Part shown: piece by piece, positions 10,331 to 20,661 of the stretch | Layout of the letters: each line of letters starts with the position of its first letter | How positions within the stretch are numbered: the first letter of the stretch is position 1 | Program-made: the position numbers and the translations under genes | The notes under the pieces: model-generated | Told to the model about the DNA's origin: nothing | Databases searched by the model: none | Seen by the model: only the letters and a program-made list of their open reading frames with translations | Assembly: GCA_963691815.1 (NCBI GenBank) | Contig: OY829668.1 | Coordinates: 18,581,953-18,645,952, forward strand | Direction of reading: 5' to 3' | From: Echiichthys vipera | Lineage: Eukaryota; Chordata; Actinopteri; Perciformes; Trachinidae | Length of the DNA stretch: 64,000 nt

Positions 10331-10720
10331 GGACCTGGCAGTGAAGCGACCCACGGTGCGAAGGAGGGTGGAGTGAGCTTGGAGCCATATTCTGCGGCAG
10401 TGGCGGATGAAGGCTTGGACAGAAGAGCAGGAAATCTTCTTCTCATTGACTGGGAACAGTTGTGGTTGATAGCCGGTGAAAGAGCAGGGAAGGGGGTTGT
10501 GGGCGTATACAACCCAAAGTAGTTGTGATGACCAAGACGAGGGGTTCTGGGAGGCCGTGCACCGTAGGGCAATTTCCAGTCGTTGGTTCATGCACTCAGT
10601 CTCTCCATTGCTCTGGGGGTGAAATCCAGAGGACTGACTGGCACTGGCCCCCAGCAGACTGCAGAACTCCCTCCAAAAAAAGTCTGTATTGGTCTGTACT
10701 GGTATTGGTCTGTATTGCAT
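10330..10720 (-). pseudogene. pol: Gypsy A integrase, C-terminal half of core
   Basis: The minus frame contains FFWREFCSLLGA, SGFHPQSNGETECMNQRLE and WSSQLLWVVYAHNPLPCSFTG, the classic gypsy integrase block. It includes the catalytic Glu (NGETECMNQ, normally NGQTERxNQ) and the AHN motif. It ends near TVGRFTARS, where sequence switches to ERV gag. It should be read as continuing from 16,771-17,064 after removal of the LINE. Confidence 0.85.
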
Positions 10721-11194
10721 TGCTTTGTACTGTCTACGTCACCTACACATACGCATGCGCAGCGTCGTTTGAATTAGTTTGAATTCACCGGGTTTCCCGC
10801 CACCTCGGCTCCGGAAAATATTGTTTTTAACTTAATTTATCGATTTCATATTTGCAATCACTCGTGCCCAGCTTCTATTGTATTAATTTCTTCAACCGAT
10901 CGACCGAAGCATTTAACGATCGGGCCTGTGGTTGCCTCTGATCACACCGGAGAAGTAAAACACGGAAGTCGTGACGCCGAATCGCACTAGCGAGGCGCCA
11001 ATTTTTAAACATTTCTTCAACTCAGCGGGATCTAAAAACAACTGGTGAAGTGGGCTGCCTGCCCAGGAGTAAAAAGGGATCTCCCGGAACTTTCGGCCCC
11101 AAGGCCGTAATGTAATTTCATTTAACTCTCCTACCTGTGACGGTACTGTGCCCCGGGGTGACGGATCCACAGCACAGACTGCACAGGCTGCGAC

Positions 11195-12355
11195 ATGATG
11201 GCTGTGTGCGAGTCCTGTCTCCCCACGCTCTCAAAGCTGAGGGAGAACGTCTCTGGACTGAAGGCTGACCTCATGGAGAAGAACAAAATCCTCCTGGAAT
11301 TTTCCAACGTCGCCTCAACTCAGGCGAAGTTCCTCGCCCATCTTAAGGCTTCCGGCGCTGGTGACCGTACCATGACGGCTGCCGACAACACCACCCTGCC
11401 ATGGACTGGCTCCATCACCACCGGAACTTCGGCACCAACACTCACCGAGTCCCGCTCGCAGCAACAGGGTGCCAGGCCCAAGTCATCGGCGCCCTCCTCC
11501 TCCTGCCTTCTCCCCGCGGAGTGGCAGTGCTCCACCAGGGAGAACGGAGTCGCGGCCCCGGGCCTGGTGAGCTCAACTCCACTCAAGCCGAGGGAACCCT
11601 GGTCGAGGGTGAACAGGGGCACTGGGGCTCGCCGATCTCTCCCCCTTCCGCCTCCGGATCTACCACTGGATAACAGGTTTGACGTCCTAAGCCTGCAGGA
11701 GTTTCCCCCGCTCGGTGCGCGCACCAGCTCGACTCCGGCATCCTCCCACAGAGTCAGTCGTGGCTCTCGCCGACCCAGGAGCCGGGGTCCGCTCGCCCAA
11801 ACCAACCCCCCTGCTCCGCCCCGGTTAGGAGCAGCCGTGAGGCAGCGCATTTCCCCTCCCGTGCTGGTTGTCGGAACCTCGATGGTCAGACACGTGAGGG
11901 TGCGCTGCGGCCAGACTTTCTGCTACCCTGGAGCCCGCGTCAGGGACGTTGAGTGCTCCGCCCTCCAGCTGTGTTCACAACACAGGTCGGCCTCCACGCT
12001 GGTGCTGCAAGCCGGCACCAACGACTTGAAGAAACGCCAGTCCGAGGTCCTCAAGCAGGACTTCAGGTCCATGGTGGACCACCTGCTGAACACAGGGAAG
12101 CGTGTGATCATCTCCGGCCCGCTTCCCCCGCCCCGTTTTGGTGACGTCATGTACAGCCGCCTCCGCCAGCTTCACCTGTGGCTTAAAGGACACTGCCTGG
12201 GGAAGGGCATTCCATTCGTGGACAACTTCACGACTTTTTTTAGAAGACCCAAGCTTTTTAGACGCGATGGCCTGCACCCTAACCAAGAAGGGTCAAGACT
12301 TTTGTCTGCAAACATTGACCTGACTATCGAGTCCTGCACCTCCACCACCTCCTGA
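11195..12355 (+). CDS. L2 LINE ORF1: coiled-coil plus SGNH/GDSL esterase-like protein
   Basis: 386 residues, uninterrupted. Residues about 10-45 are heptad-like (LSKLRENVSGLKADLMEKN), a likely coiled coil for multimer formation. Residues about 60-215 are Pro/Ser/Arg-rich and low complexity. From residue 223 an SGNH-hydrolase fold is visible: VVGTSMVRHV (nucleophile Ser229, block I), LQAGTND (Asn276, block III) and RDGLHPNQEGSRLL (Asp358/His361, block V). Esterase domains are known in CR1- and L2-type ORF1 proteins, where they are thought to help RNA binding or membrane association. The start at 11,195 follows CTGCGACATG directly and gives the only full-length frame. The stop is a single TGA, 24 bases before ORF2 in the same frame. 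Confidence 0.88.
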   Translation: MMAVCESCLPTLSKLRENVSGLKADLMEKNKILLEFSNVASTQAKFLAHLKASGAGDRTMTAADNTTLPWTGSITTGTSAPTLTESRSQQQGARPKSSAPSSSCLLPAEWQCSTRENGVAAPGLVSSTPLKPREPWSRVNRGTGARRSLPLPPPDLPLDNRFDVLSLQEFPPLGARTSSTPASSHRVSRGSRRPRSRGPLAQTNPPAPPRLGAAVRQRISPPVLVVGTSMVRHVRVRCGQTFCYPGARVRDVECSALQLCSQHRSASTLVLQAGTNDLKKRQSEVLKQDFRSMVDHLLNTGKRVIISGPLPPPRFGDVMYSRLRQLHLWLKGHCLGKGIPFVDNFTTFFRRPKLFRRDGLHPNQEGSRLLSANIDLTIESCTSTTS

Positions 12356-12379
12356 CAAAAACCCAGTGTTGGGATCAGG

Positions 12380-15300
12380 ATGCAGAGTCAGAGTTTAATT
12401 CACCTCTCTGCGCTGCCCATACCGCAAGCACACAGCAAGCATAGCTGCAGTCTTACACAACTCTCCGCGAGCTCTGTGGATCACTTTACAGCTCAGTATC
12501 CTATACAAACGCTGTGTGCCCCACGATCATCTACATTAATTAAATCAAAAATGAACAGAAGAGGAGCTATACAGAAAAACTTGATGCAAATCAACACCAA
12601 ATCTGCGATAATGCAACAAAATCAGAGAATAAAATGTGGACTTTTAAACATCAGATCTCTGTCATCTAAAGCTGTATTAATAAATGATCTGATATCAGAC
12701 AACCATATTGATGTTCTCTGTCTGACTGAAACCTGGCTGCGTCCCGAAGAATATGTTAGCCTAAATGAATCCACTCCTCCCAGTCATATTAATACTCATA
12801 TTCCTCGAGGCAGTAGACGAGGAGGAGGCGTTGCAGCGATTTATGACTCAGGCCTATTAATAAACCCTAAACCTAAACTAAATTATAATTCATTTGAAAG
12901 TCTTGTTCTTAGTCTTTCACATTCAACCTGGAAAACTGTGCAGCCGATTATACTCGTTATAGTGTACCGGGCTCCCGGTCCCTACTCTGAATTTCTGTCT
13001 GAATTCTCAGAGTTTCTATCAAATTTAGTCCTTAAATCTGACAAAGTAATCATTGTAGGAGATTTTAATATTCACGTTGATGTTGTTAATAGCCTTAGTA
13101 CTGCGTTTATCTCTCTATTAGATTCGATTGGTTTTAGTCAGTGTATACATGAACCTACTCACTGTTTTAATCACACCCTCGACCTTGTTTTGGTTTATGG
13201 TGTGGAAATCAATGACTTAATAGTCTTTTCACAGAATCCTATTTTATCAGACCATTATTTAATAACTTTTGAATTCATATTACAGGATTACTCACCACTG
13301 GGTAAAAGTTTCTACACTAGATGTTTATCTGATAGTGCTGTAACTAAATTTAAGGAAGCGATTCCATCTGCATTTACTTTAATGCCTTATCCTAATATTC
13401 AAGAGTCCTGCACTAACGTTTGTCTCTCTGAAATTGACCATTTTGTTGACAGTGTTGCTTGCTCACTAAGAAAAACACTCGACTCTGTTGCTCCGTTAAA
13501 AAAGAAGAAAATAAAACAGAGGAAGTTAGCTCCGTGGTATAACTCACAAACCCGTGAACTAAAACAAATATCGCGAAAATTAGAAAGTAAATGGCGCTCT
13601 ACTAAATTGGAGGAATCTCACTTAGCTTGGCATGAAAGTCTAAAGACATATAGGAAGGCCCTCCGTAATGTCAGAGCTGCCTATTACTCATCTTTAATAG
13701 AGGAGAATAAGAACAATCCTAGATTTCTTTTCAGCACTGTAGCCAGGCTGACAGAGAGCCACAGCTCTATTGAGCCATGTATTCCTATAACCCTCAGCAG
13801 TAACGACTTCATGACCTTCTTTAATGACAAAATTATAACTATTCGAGACAAAATCAACTCGCTTGGCACCAATCTTTCATCAAACCCAGGAACCTTAGAA
13901 ACAACTGTACGACCTGATATATTTTTGGACTGCTTTTCTCCGGTCGACCTTAACAAATTAAACTCTACTATTTCAGCATCAAAACCTTCTACTTGTCTCC
14001 TAGACTCTATTCCAACCAGGTTACTCAAAGAAGTGTTACCTTTAATTAGCACTCCTGTATTAGATATGATTAACATGTCTTTATCAGCAGGTTATGTACC
14101 ACAGTCTTTTAAAGTAGCTGTAATTAAACCTCTTCTTAAAAAGCCCAGTCTTGATCCTGAGGTACTAGCCAACTACAGACCTATATCTAACCTTCCTTTT
14201 CTCTCTAAGATCCTCGAGAAATTAGTTGCCAATCAGTTGTGTGACTTTTTACATAATAATGAGTTGTTTGAGGACTTCCAGTCAGGATTTAGAGCAAATC
14301 ATAGCACTGAGACAGCACTGATAAAAATTACCAACGACCTTCTAATAGCTTCAGACAAAGGACTTGTCTCTGTGCTTGTCTTACTAGATCTTAGTGCTGC
14401 CTTCGACACTATTGACCATCACATCCTGCTACACAGACTGGAGCATCTGATCGGCATTAAAGGAACCGCACTGAGCTGGTTTAAGTCATATTTATCAGAT
14501 AGATCTCAGTTTGTACATGTTAACGACAAATCCTCCATGCACACTAAAGTTAGTTACGGAGTCCCACAGGGCTCTGTCCTTGGACCGATTCTTTTCACCT
14601 TATATATGCTTCCCTTAGGAAATATTATAAGGAAGCACTCCATACATTTTCATTGTTATGCTGATGATACACAATTATATTTATCGATCAAACCAGATGA
14701 AACCCATCAGTTAGATAAACTTCAAATGTGCATTAAAGAAATAAAAAGCTGGATGACCTGCAATTTTCTGATGTTAAACTCAGATAAAACTGAAGTTATT
14801 GTACTTGGCCCCAAAGGCCTCCGAATCTCAATAGCTACAGACATTGTTACTCTGGATGATGTTGTGTTGTCCTCCAGCACCACAGTAAGGAATCTGGGTG
14901 TTATCTTTGATCAGGATATGTCCTTCGATTCTCACATAAAACTAACAACAAGGACTGCATATTTTCACCTGCGTAATATTGCAAAAATTAGGAACATTAT
15001 GTCTCAGAAAGATGCAGAAAAACTAGTCCATGCATTTGTTACTTCTAGGCTGGACTATTGCAATTCCTTATTATCAGGCTGCTCCAATAAGTCTGTTAAG
15101 AGTCTCCAGTTGGTACAAAATGCTGCAGCTCGTGTACTAACTAAAACAAACCGAAGAGAACATATTTCTCCTGTATTAGCTTCTCTGCACTGGCTACCTG
15201 TAAAATCTAGAATAGACTTTAAAATCCTTCTCCTTACGTACAAAGCTCTTATTGGTCAGGCTCCGTCGTATCTTAAAGAGCTCATAGTACCGTATCACCC

Positions 15301-15499
15301 AACTCGATCACTGCGCTCTGAGGATGCAGGGCTACTTGTCGTTCCTAGAGTCTCCAAAAATAGAAGGGGAGGCAGAGCCTTCAGCTACCAAGCTCCTCTC
15401 TTGTGGAACCAACTCCCAAGTGTTATTCGGGAGGCAGACACTGTCCCCATATTTAAGAGTAAACCTAAAACTTTCCTTTTTGATAAAGCTTACAGCTAG
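12380..15499 (+). CDS. L2 LINE ORF2: AP endonuclease and reverse transcriptase
   Basis: 1,039 residues, uninterrupted. Residues about 80-310 form an apurinic/apyrimidinic-type endonuclease: [16 protein letters not shown] (Glu117), VGDFNIH (Asp228), LSDHYLI (Asp291/His292). This nicks the target DNA to prime reverse transcription. The reverse transcriptase spans about 560-880: [56 protein letters not shown] and the catalytic YADD (residues 760-763). The C-terminal region ([37 protein letters not shown]) matches the L2 tail domain. Length and motif order are complete for the family. The first 55 residues may not be conserved; an internal Met at about residue 58 is an alternative start. Confidence 0.93.
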   Translation: MQSQSLIHLSALPIPQAHSKHSCSLTQLSASSVDHFTAQYPIQTLCAPRSSTLIKSKMNRRGAIQKNLMQINTKSAIMQQNQRIKCGLLNIRSLSSKAVLINDLISDNHIDVLCLTETWLRPEEYVSLNESTPPSHINTHIPRGSRRGGGVAAIYDSGLLINPKPKLNYNSFESLVLSLSHSTWKTVQPIILVIVYRAPGPYSEFLSEFSEFLSNLVLKSDKVIIVGDFNIHVDVVNSLSTAFISLLDSIGFSQCIHEPTHCFNHTLDLVLVYGVEINDLIVFSQNPILSDHYLITFEFILQDYSPLGKSFYTRCLSDSAVTKFKEAIPSAFTLMPYPNIQESCTNVCLSEIDHFVDSVACSLRKTLDSVAPLKKKKIKQRKLAPWYNSQTRELKQISRKLESKWRSTKLEESHLAWHESLKTYRKALRNVRAAYYSSLIEENKNNPRFLFSTVARLTESHSSIEPCIPITLSSNDFMTFFNDKIITIRDKINSLGTNLSSNPGTLETTVRPDIFLDCFSPVDLNKLNSTISASKPSTCLLDSIPTRLLKEVLPLISTPVLDMINMSLSAGYVPQSFKVAVIKPLLKKPSLDPEVLANYRPISNLPFLSKILEKLVANQLCDFLHNNELFEDFQSGFRANHSTETALIKITNDLLIASDKGLVSVLVLLDLSAAFDTIDHHILLHRLEHLIGIKGTALSWFKSYLSDRSQFVHVNDKSSMHTKVSYGVPQGSVLGPILFTLYMLPLGNIIRKHSIHFHCYADDTQLYLSIKPDETHQLDKLQMCIKEIKSWMTCNFLMLNSDKTEVIVLGPKGLRISIATDIVTLDDVVLSSSTTVRNLGVIFDQDMSFDSHIKLTTRTAYFHLRNIAKIRNIMSQKDAEKLVHAFVTSRLDYCNSLLSGCSNKSVKSLQLVQNAAARVLTKTNRREHISPVLASLHWLPVKSRIDFKILLLTYKALIGQAPSYLKELIVPYHPTRSLRSEDAGLLVVPRVSKNRRGGRAFSYQAPLLWNQLPSVIREADTVPIFKSKPKTFLFDKAYS

Positions 15500-15709
15500 G
15501 GCTTACGAGCTCTCAGCTGTGTTGCTGTTGTTATTCTTAAAGCTGCGTCCGTTCAGTTTAATGATGCTGCTATAAGCCTAGTCTGCAAGGGGAAATATTA
15601 CCTTTCCTAATACTCTGAGATTCTCTCCTCTCTATGTCATTCATGTCTCATCAATGCATGTTATTAATTCAACTTCTTCCCCGGAGTTGTTTGTGCTTTG
15701 TCATCTCCG

Positions 15710-16215
15710 AGGTCTCTGCTGATCGTGGTGGTGCCTACTGCCGTAGTCCTGTGGGTCACTGCTGATTTTGGTAGAGCCTGCTGCCTTGGTCCTGTATATC
15801 AGGCCCCTGCTGATGGGGGTGGTGCCTGCTGCCGTGGTCCTGTGCGCTAGTCTCTGCTGGTGCTGGTGGTGCCTGCTGCCCTGGTCCTGTGTGTAGGTCT
15901 CTGCTGACAGTGGTAGTGCCTGCTGCCTTGGTCCTGTGTATCAGGTTCCTGCTGATGGGGGTGCTGCCTGCTGCCCTGTTCCTGCGCGCACGTCTCGGCT
16001 GATGGTGGTGATGCCTGTTGCTGTGGTCCTGTGGTCCTGTATGAAGGTCTCTGCCGATGGTGTTAGTGCCTGCTGCTGTGGACCTGATTGTTGGTCTCTG
16101 CTGATCGTGGTGGTGCTTGCTGCCGTGGTCCTGTGTGCTGGTCCCTGCTGATGGTGGTGATGCCTGCTGCCCTGGTCCTGTGTGCAGGTCTCTGCTGATC
16201 GTGGTGGTGCCTACT
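15710..16215 (+). repeat. Minisatellite in the L2 3' UTR, about 11 units
   Basis: Repeats of about 46-54 bp built on CTCTGCTGATGGTGGTG, GTGCCTGCTGCC and TGGTCCTGTGTG. Unit starts are seen near 15,713, 15,757, 15,806, 15,852, 15,897, 15,945, 15,991, 16,045, 16,094, 16,140 and 16,189. Units differ by substitutions and small indels. Confidence 0.85.
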
Positions 16216-16770
16216 GACGCTTCCTGCTACTTCAATAACTATTAGTCATTTATTCTGTCACTACTTTTATAAATTATAAAATCTGTAGCCATAAAAACAC
16301 CATCAGTGGTATGTCTTGCTGTATCGTAGCTGCTATTGCCCCTACTCATCATTTTGTCATAATTATTTTCATTTTCATGTTCTGTCACCTTGGATGTGCG
16401 TGTTCCTGCTGTTCTGCTATGCAGACTGCCATAACATGTGGGTCATGTTCACATTACTATAGATATTGTTATAGTTACTGTTACTCGCTGGCTGCTTGCA
16501 TCTCTGGAAGTGTGTCAGTCTCTCTGTCTTTTGTCTATCTTTGTGTTTCTCTCTTTCTCTCTCCTTTTCTTCCTCCCCAACCGGTCAAGACAGATGACCG
16601 TCCTCCACAGAGCTGGGTCTGTCCGACGTTCCTGCCTGTTATAGGGAAGGTTTTCGTTGCCACCGTACTCTATGGGGGAATTGTTGGGTCTTTACCTACT
16701 CTGTAAAGTGTCCTGAGATAACTTTGGTTATGATTTGACACTATAAATAAAATTGAATTGAATTGAATTG

Positions 16771-17064
16771 AAAACACAGACAAAAACTGGGGACCACTAT
16801 CCAACACCACATCCACAGTAAGGCCGTGCAGGCGGAATACATGGAGCTGGACCACTGAGCAGTCTCTTTTGCAGTGGGGAGCTTTGAGAGAGGTACAAAG
16901 CGGGATGGGCAGGAGCTGTGACCTGGCTTTCCTTCTGTGGCTGCTCTCACTCTCTCCTCCATGTCCCAGGTCAATGTGGCAACAAGGCAAGATGTTGGTA
17001 GGATGGACTCAGGTTTCTCAACAGAATCCTCTGTCCTCTGGAACTGGCGGGAAAGAGCATAAGG
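16771..17064 (-). pseudogene. pol: Gypsy A RNase H-integrase linker and start of integrase core
   Basis: The minus frame carries ALSRQFQRT just after RNase H, then a Pro/Thr linker and VATLTWDMEERVRAA, a gypsy signature preceding integrase. Another frame ends in HVFRLHGLTVDVVLDSGPQF, the integrase core around the second catalytic Asp (normally VSDRGPQF). The expected HHCC zinc-binding region and first catalytic Asp between them are absent, so a deletion lies here. Confidence 0.75.
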
Positions 17065-17682
17065 CTAAACATTGAGGGCCCATCGACGGAATGAGATGGT
17101 GAAGTTGAAACCAGCAAAAAACAGGGACCAACGGGCCTGGCGAGAATTTAGTCTTTTAGCGGAGCGTATATACTCCAAATTCTTGTGATCTGTCAATACA
17201 AGAAAATGATCCTTGGTGCCCTCCAACCACTCTTCTAGGGCCATCTTCTCTGCCAACAGTTCCCTGATGCCAATGTGATAATTGCTCTCAGCAGGGGACA
17301 GGCGGCCAGAGAAGAAGGCACAGAGCTGTAGCTTATGGTCAGTGCCAGAGCGCTGAGACAGGATGGCCCCCACCCCAACATCTGAGGCGTCCACTTCAAC
17401 CACAAACTGCCGTTCAGAGTCAGGCATCAGGAGGATGGGTGATGAGGTAAACCGATCCTTGAGGATCTTGAAGGCTGCTGCAGCTGGAGGTGACCACTGG
17501 AAGGACACTTTGGAGGAGAGGGCCTGCCACAGAGCTGTAGTTGCGGATGAAGCGACAGTAAAGGTTTGCAAACCCCAGGAAACGCTGAAACTGTTTGCGG
17601 CTTTCAGGAACAGGCCAGCAGAGACTTTGGCTGGGTCCATCTGGATGTTGCCTTGTGCCTCAATGTTTCCCAGGAAAGACAC
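17065..17682 (-). pseudogene. pol: Gypsy A RNase H domain
   Basis: One open minus frame of 205 residues covers the RT connection and RNase H. Motifs: [37 protein letters not shown] (first RNase H Asp), [31 protein letters not shown] (Glu), [13 protein letters not shown] (Asp). The frame stops just before PYALSRQF. The N-terminal part overlaps the RT frame at 17,604-17,682, showing a frameshift. Confidence 0.85.
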
Positions 17683-18260
17683 TGAAGAAACAAGTAACTC
17701 ACATAAATGCTTTCACATACAAGGAATTCTCCAGGAGGCGCTGAAGGACGGACTGGACAATGAGTGTGTTGCTCCTTGGACCCGGAGAAGATGAGGATGT
17801 CATCAAGATAAACAAAGACATATCGATTGAGCATGTTTCTGCACACATCGTTTATCATTGCCTGGAAGACGGCAGGGGCGTTGGTCAGGCCGAACGGCAT
17901 TACGAGATACTCATAGTGTCCAATTGGGGTGTTAAATGCCGTCTTCCACTCATCTCCTTCTCTGATGCAGACGGGATGGTAGGCTTTGCGCAGGTCAAGT
18001 TTGGAGAAAATGGTGGCCCCCTGGAGCAGTTCGAAGGCAGTGGAGATGAGTGGCAGTGGGTAACGGTCCTAATGGTGATATCATTCAGTCCTCTGTCATC
18101 GGTGCAGGGTCTCAATGTCTTGTCCTTCTTCTCAACAAAGAAAAAACCCGCTCCAGCAGGAGATGAAGTAGGTGCCCGCGGCCAGGGAGTTATTGATGTA
18201 AGTCTCCATGACTTTTCTCTCGGGCTCAGAGAGAGAGTACAGGTGCCCCTTAGGAGGTGA
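17604..18260 (-). pseudogene. pol: Gypsy A reverse transcriptase, frameshifted
   Basis: Several minus frames together cover the [16 protein letters not shown] at about 18,110, [19 protein letters not shown] sequence at about 18,030 in a shifted frame, then [15 protein letters not shown] and the catalytic [12 protein letters not shown] at about 17,900-17,795. At least two frameshifts lie between. The polymerase would copy element RNA within cytoplasmic particles. This copy is inactive. Confidence 0.8.
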
Positions 18261-18277
18261 GGTACCAGGCAGGAGAA

Positions 18278-18770
18278 CTATGGCACAGTTATAGGGGCCG
18301 TGTGGGGCAGAGACGTAGCTCTGGATTTACTGAAGACCTGGCAGAAATCGTAGTACTCAGGTGGCACCCCAGAGAGGTCAGGTGAAGAGCTGGAGCTGGA
18401 ACTGGAGGAGTAAAATGGAGCTGAGGCATGCTGCAGGCACCTTTGATGACAGGAGGAGCTCCACTCCGGAATGGCCCCATTGGCCCAGTCGTTGTGAGGG
18501 TTGGGAAGACAGAGCCATGGATACCCCAGGATAAGAGGCAGACATGAAGAGCTTAGGATGTGGAACTGGACTGTCTCGTACTTATTACCAGAAAGCAGCA
18601 GGTGAACTGGGGAGGTCTGATGCGTAAAAGTGCCCAAGATGTGTTCATCTAAGGCTCTAGCAGGAACCGGATGAGGCAAAGGAACCTGCTTGAGACCCAG
18701 CTGAAGGGCCACCTACTCATTAATGATACAGGCATCAGCCCCAGAGTCACCTGGAAGGAGAAGGCGGCCT
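18278..18770 (-). pseudogene. pol: Gypsy A protease and RT N-terminus
   Basis: The retropepsin-like motif [15 protein letters not shown] lies at about 18,760-18,717 (DSGAD in place of the usual DTG/DSG triplet context). A stop follows, then ALQLGLKQVPLPHPVPARALD, the segment after the catalytic Asp in fish gypsy elements. LILGYPWLCLPNP and a poly-Ser tract (18,395-18,375) precede [17 protein letters not shown], the usual start of RT. Confidence 0.75.
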
Positions 18771-20018
18771 TGAAACAGAGGTCTCTGGCTTTCGGGAGGT
18801 GACAGGGCAGTTGAGCTCACCAGGATCTCCCCAACTACTGGTAAGCACGGCTTTTGCTGGACAGTTTGAGATGTAGTGTCCTGCTGCCCCACAATAGAGG
18901 CAAAGATAAGCCTTGCGGCGGCACTCCCTCTCTTCCAGGAAGAGGGAGGTGCGACCCAACTGCATGGGTTCAGGATCCTCAACCTGCTGATGCAGGGAGG
19001 TGGAGTTGGCTGCTGCAGCGCCCCCACGGGAGCGAGGTGGAAAAGAGTGTTGGGCCCCCCCCCTTGACGCTTCTCTTGTCAACGGGTCTGAATGCGTAGG
19101 TCAATGTCTCATCTTATTTCTCATCTCATCTTCATCCGCTTACCGGGGTCGGGTCGCAGGGGCAGCAGCTTTAGCAGGGGACCCCAAACCTCCCTTTCCC
19201 GGGCCACATTAACCAGCTCTAACTGGGGGATCCTGAGGCATAGGCGTAGGTCAATGTGGACGGCCAAATCAATCACCCCGTCCAAATTGATGGGGGTGTC
19301 ATGTGAGATCAGGTTATCTTTAATATAGTCAGCCAAACCATGGAGGAAGGCATTACAGAAAGCAACTGCAGAACTGTCCCAACTGCTTTGGCTGGGTCTG
19401 GTGCGGAAATCGATAGAATAATCTGCCACCTTTCGCTCACCTTGCTTCAGTCTTATCAGTCCTCTTGTTGACTCAGATCCACAATGCTCAAACCCAAAAA
19501 CTTTACAAAGCTCAGCAGCAAACAGGTCAAAGGAAGCAAAGGCAGCAGACTGTCTCTCCCACTCAGCTGTTCCCCACAGTCAAGCGCTGCCTTTCAGGTG
19601 GTTGATGACAAATGCTACCTTTGCCTTTTCTGTGGCAAAGGTGCGGGGCTGCAGGGCGAACAGAAGAGAGCAGTTGTTGAGGAAGGGGCCACAAGTCTCT
19701 CGATCCCCGTCAAAACGCTCCGGGGTTCCCACCCGGGGCTCAGGGGCATCTCTGGGCAGTGAAGAGGCTAGTACATGTGCAGGAGCAGAAGCTGGTTCTC
19801 CAGAAGAGGGGACAGACACAGCAGATGGTGAGAGCTGGGAGAAGCGGGCTACTAGCTGTTGCATCTGTTCGGCTAATGCCGCTAGCGCTCATCCGTGAGT
19901 CTCAGCAGCTTGACTTGTCTTCAGCAGCAGACGCAGTCATCTAGGCCTCATGCTGCTGCAGGACACCCTCATTGTCTCCAGGCGACTAAGTTGTGTGGGA
20001 TTGTCTGCTGGGTTCATA
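18713..20018 (-). pseudogene. gag: Gypsy A gag
   Basis: The minus strand encodes a gag polyprotein in broken frames. A Met at 20,018 lies just inside the LTR (MNPADNP). Then a Ser/Ala-Pro region, FDGDRETCGPFLNNCSL and FATEKAKVAFVINHL (capsid-like, 19,700-19,590), then AVAFCNAFLHGLADYIKDNL (19,370-19,310). A CCHC knuckle ([15 protein letters not shown]) is at about 18,900-18,860. A 136-bp retroposed element interrupts it at 19,108-19,243. Confidence 0.8.
19108..19243 (-). mobile_element. 136-bp retroposed fragment in gypsy gag with 14-bp duplication
   Basis: The insert is flanked by GCGTAGGTCAATGT at 19,094-19,107 and 19,244-19,257, an exact 14-bp target duplication. The left end is a TCATCTTATTTCTCATC-type tail, so the 3' end points left. 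The body (CATCCGCTTACCGGGGTC) is a widespread fish repeat end. Family not named. Confidence 0.82.
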
Positions 20019-20036
20019 GCTGGCCAGATTATACTG

Positions 20037-20661
20037 TAACGGGTATGGAGTGAACCCAATTGCAGCACAGATAAACCAGGTATTCGTTTAAAAACAGTCT
20101 TTATTCAGCAGGTAAAAGCAGGTACACGGCTGACCAGTGGAGGGCAGCAGAGAACTGGATGCAGGTGAGTGTGTGGGTTTGTGAGCAGGTCACAGTCCAA
20201 AAGTTTTTAACAGGCTCAGCAAGTGTGGTGGAGGGTAGTAATGCAACTCACTGCTGATGAAGGTCCGACTGGAGAGTGGTTCAGGATGAGGGCCAGGAGT
20301 GTATCCAGAGCTTGAGATGATTTCACCAGAGAATGTGAGCTGGTGAAGTGAAGCTGAAGCCAGGTGGGTCTTTTGGTGGAGCAGAAACAGGCCAGGTGCC
20401 AACCAGATTTACCGGGGCTTAGCCGAGAGGCGAAGGTCAGAGGCAAGTCGGGTCGATACCAGGTAAGCAAGTCGGGAACAAGTGCTGGAGAGTCAGGCCT
20501 GAGAGTGAAGACAATCTGGCAAAGAGTGAGTGGAGTGAGGCTGCATATATACTGGCTTGATTGGAGATGGTGAGCAGGTGAGAGCAGAAGTTGAAAGCTG
20601 TAGACTGATCAGGGGTGTGGCTGAGCAGCGGAGCAGGGGAGGAGCCGAGCAAACTGTGACA
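20037..20661 (-). repeat. 5' LTR of gypsy A
   Basis: Read on the minus strand it starts TGTCACAGTTTGC (20,661) and ends CCCGTTACA (20,037), with TG/CA ends. An AATAAA-type signal is at about 20,100 on the minus strand. The gag Met follows 18 bases after the end. No standard primer-binding site is obvious in that gap. No second LTR remains for a divergence date. Confidence 0.75.

Larger units (their letters stand above)
10682..16770 (+). mobile_element. L2-group LINE, near full length, both ORFs open
   Basis: A 6.1-kb non-LTR retrotransposon with a 5' UTR (about 10,682-11,194), ORF1 (11,195-12,355), ORF2 (12,380-15,499), and a 3' UTR with a minisatellite and an ATTG-rich tail (three GAATTG units to 16,770). 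Flanks are gypsy integrase on both sides, with only an A-run (10,675-10,681 and 16,771-16,774) as possible target duplication. The L2/CR1 grouping rests on the RT motif YADDTQLYL, the esterase ORF1 and the short tail repeat. Confidence 0.9.
10311..20661 (-). mobile_element. Ty3/gypsy retrotransposon A (minus), split by an L2 LINE
   Basis: On the minus strand: 5' LTR (20,661-20,037), gag, protease, reverse transcriptase, RNase H, then integrase. The integrase is cut at GPQFLSVF (16,771) and resumes as FFWREFCSLLG (10,681) after a 6.1-kb L2 LINE. The 3' end is missing, replaced by ERV copy 2 at about 10,330. All ORFs carry stops or frameshifts. Confidence 0.88.

Noticed and set aside
11320..11850. 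Minus-strand 176-residue ORF opposite L2 ORF1
   Set aside because: GC-rich antisense shadow of the Pro/Ser/Arg-rich ORF1 linker.
15700..16240. CRISPR-like array
   Set aside because: The repeats are contiguous diverged minisatellite units without unique spacers, in a eukaryotic LINE.
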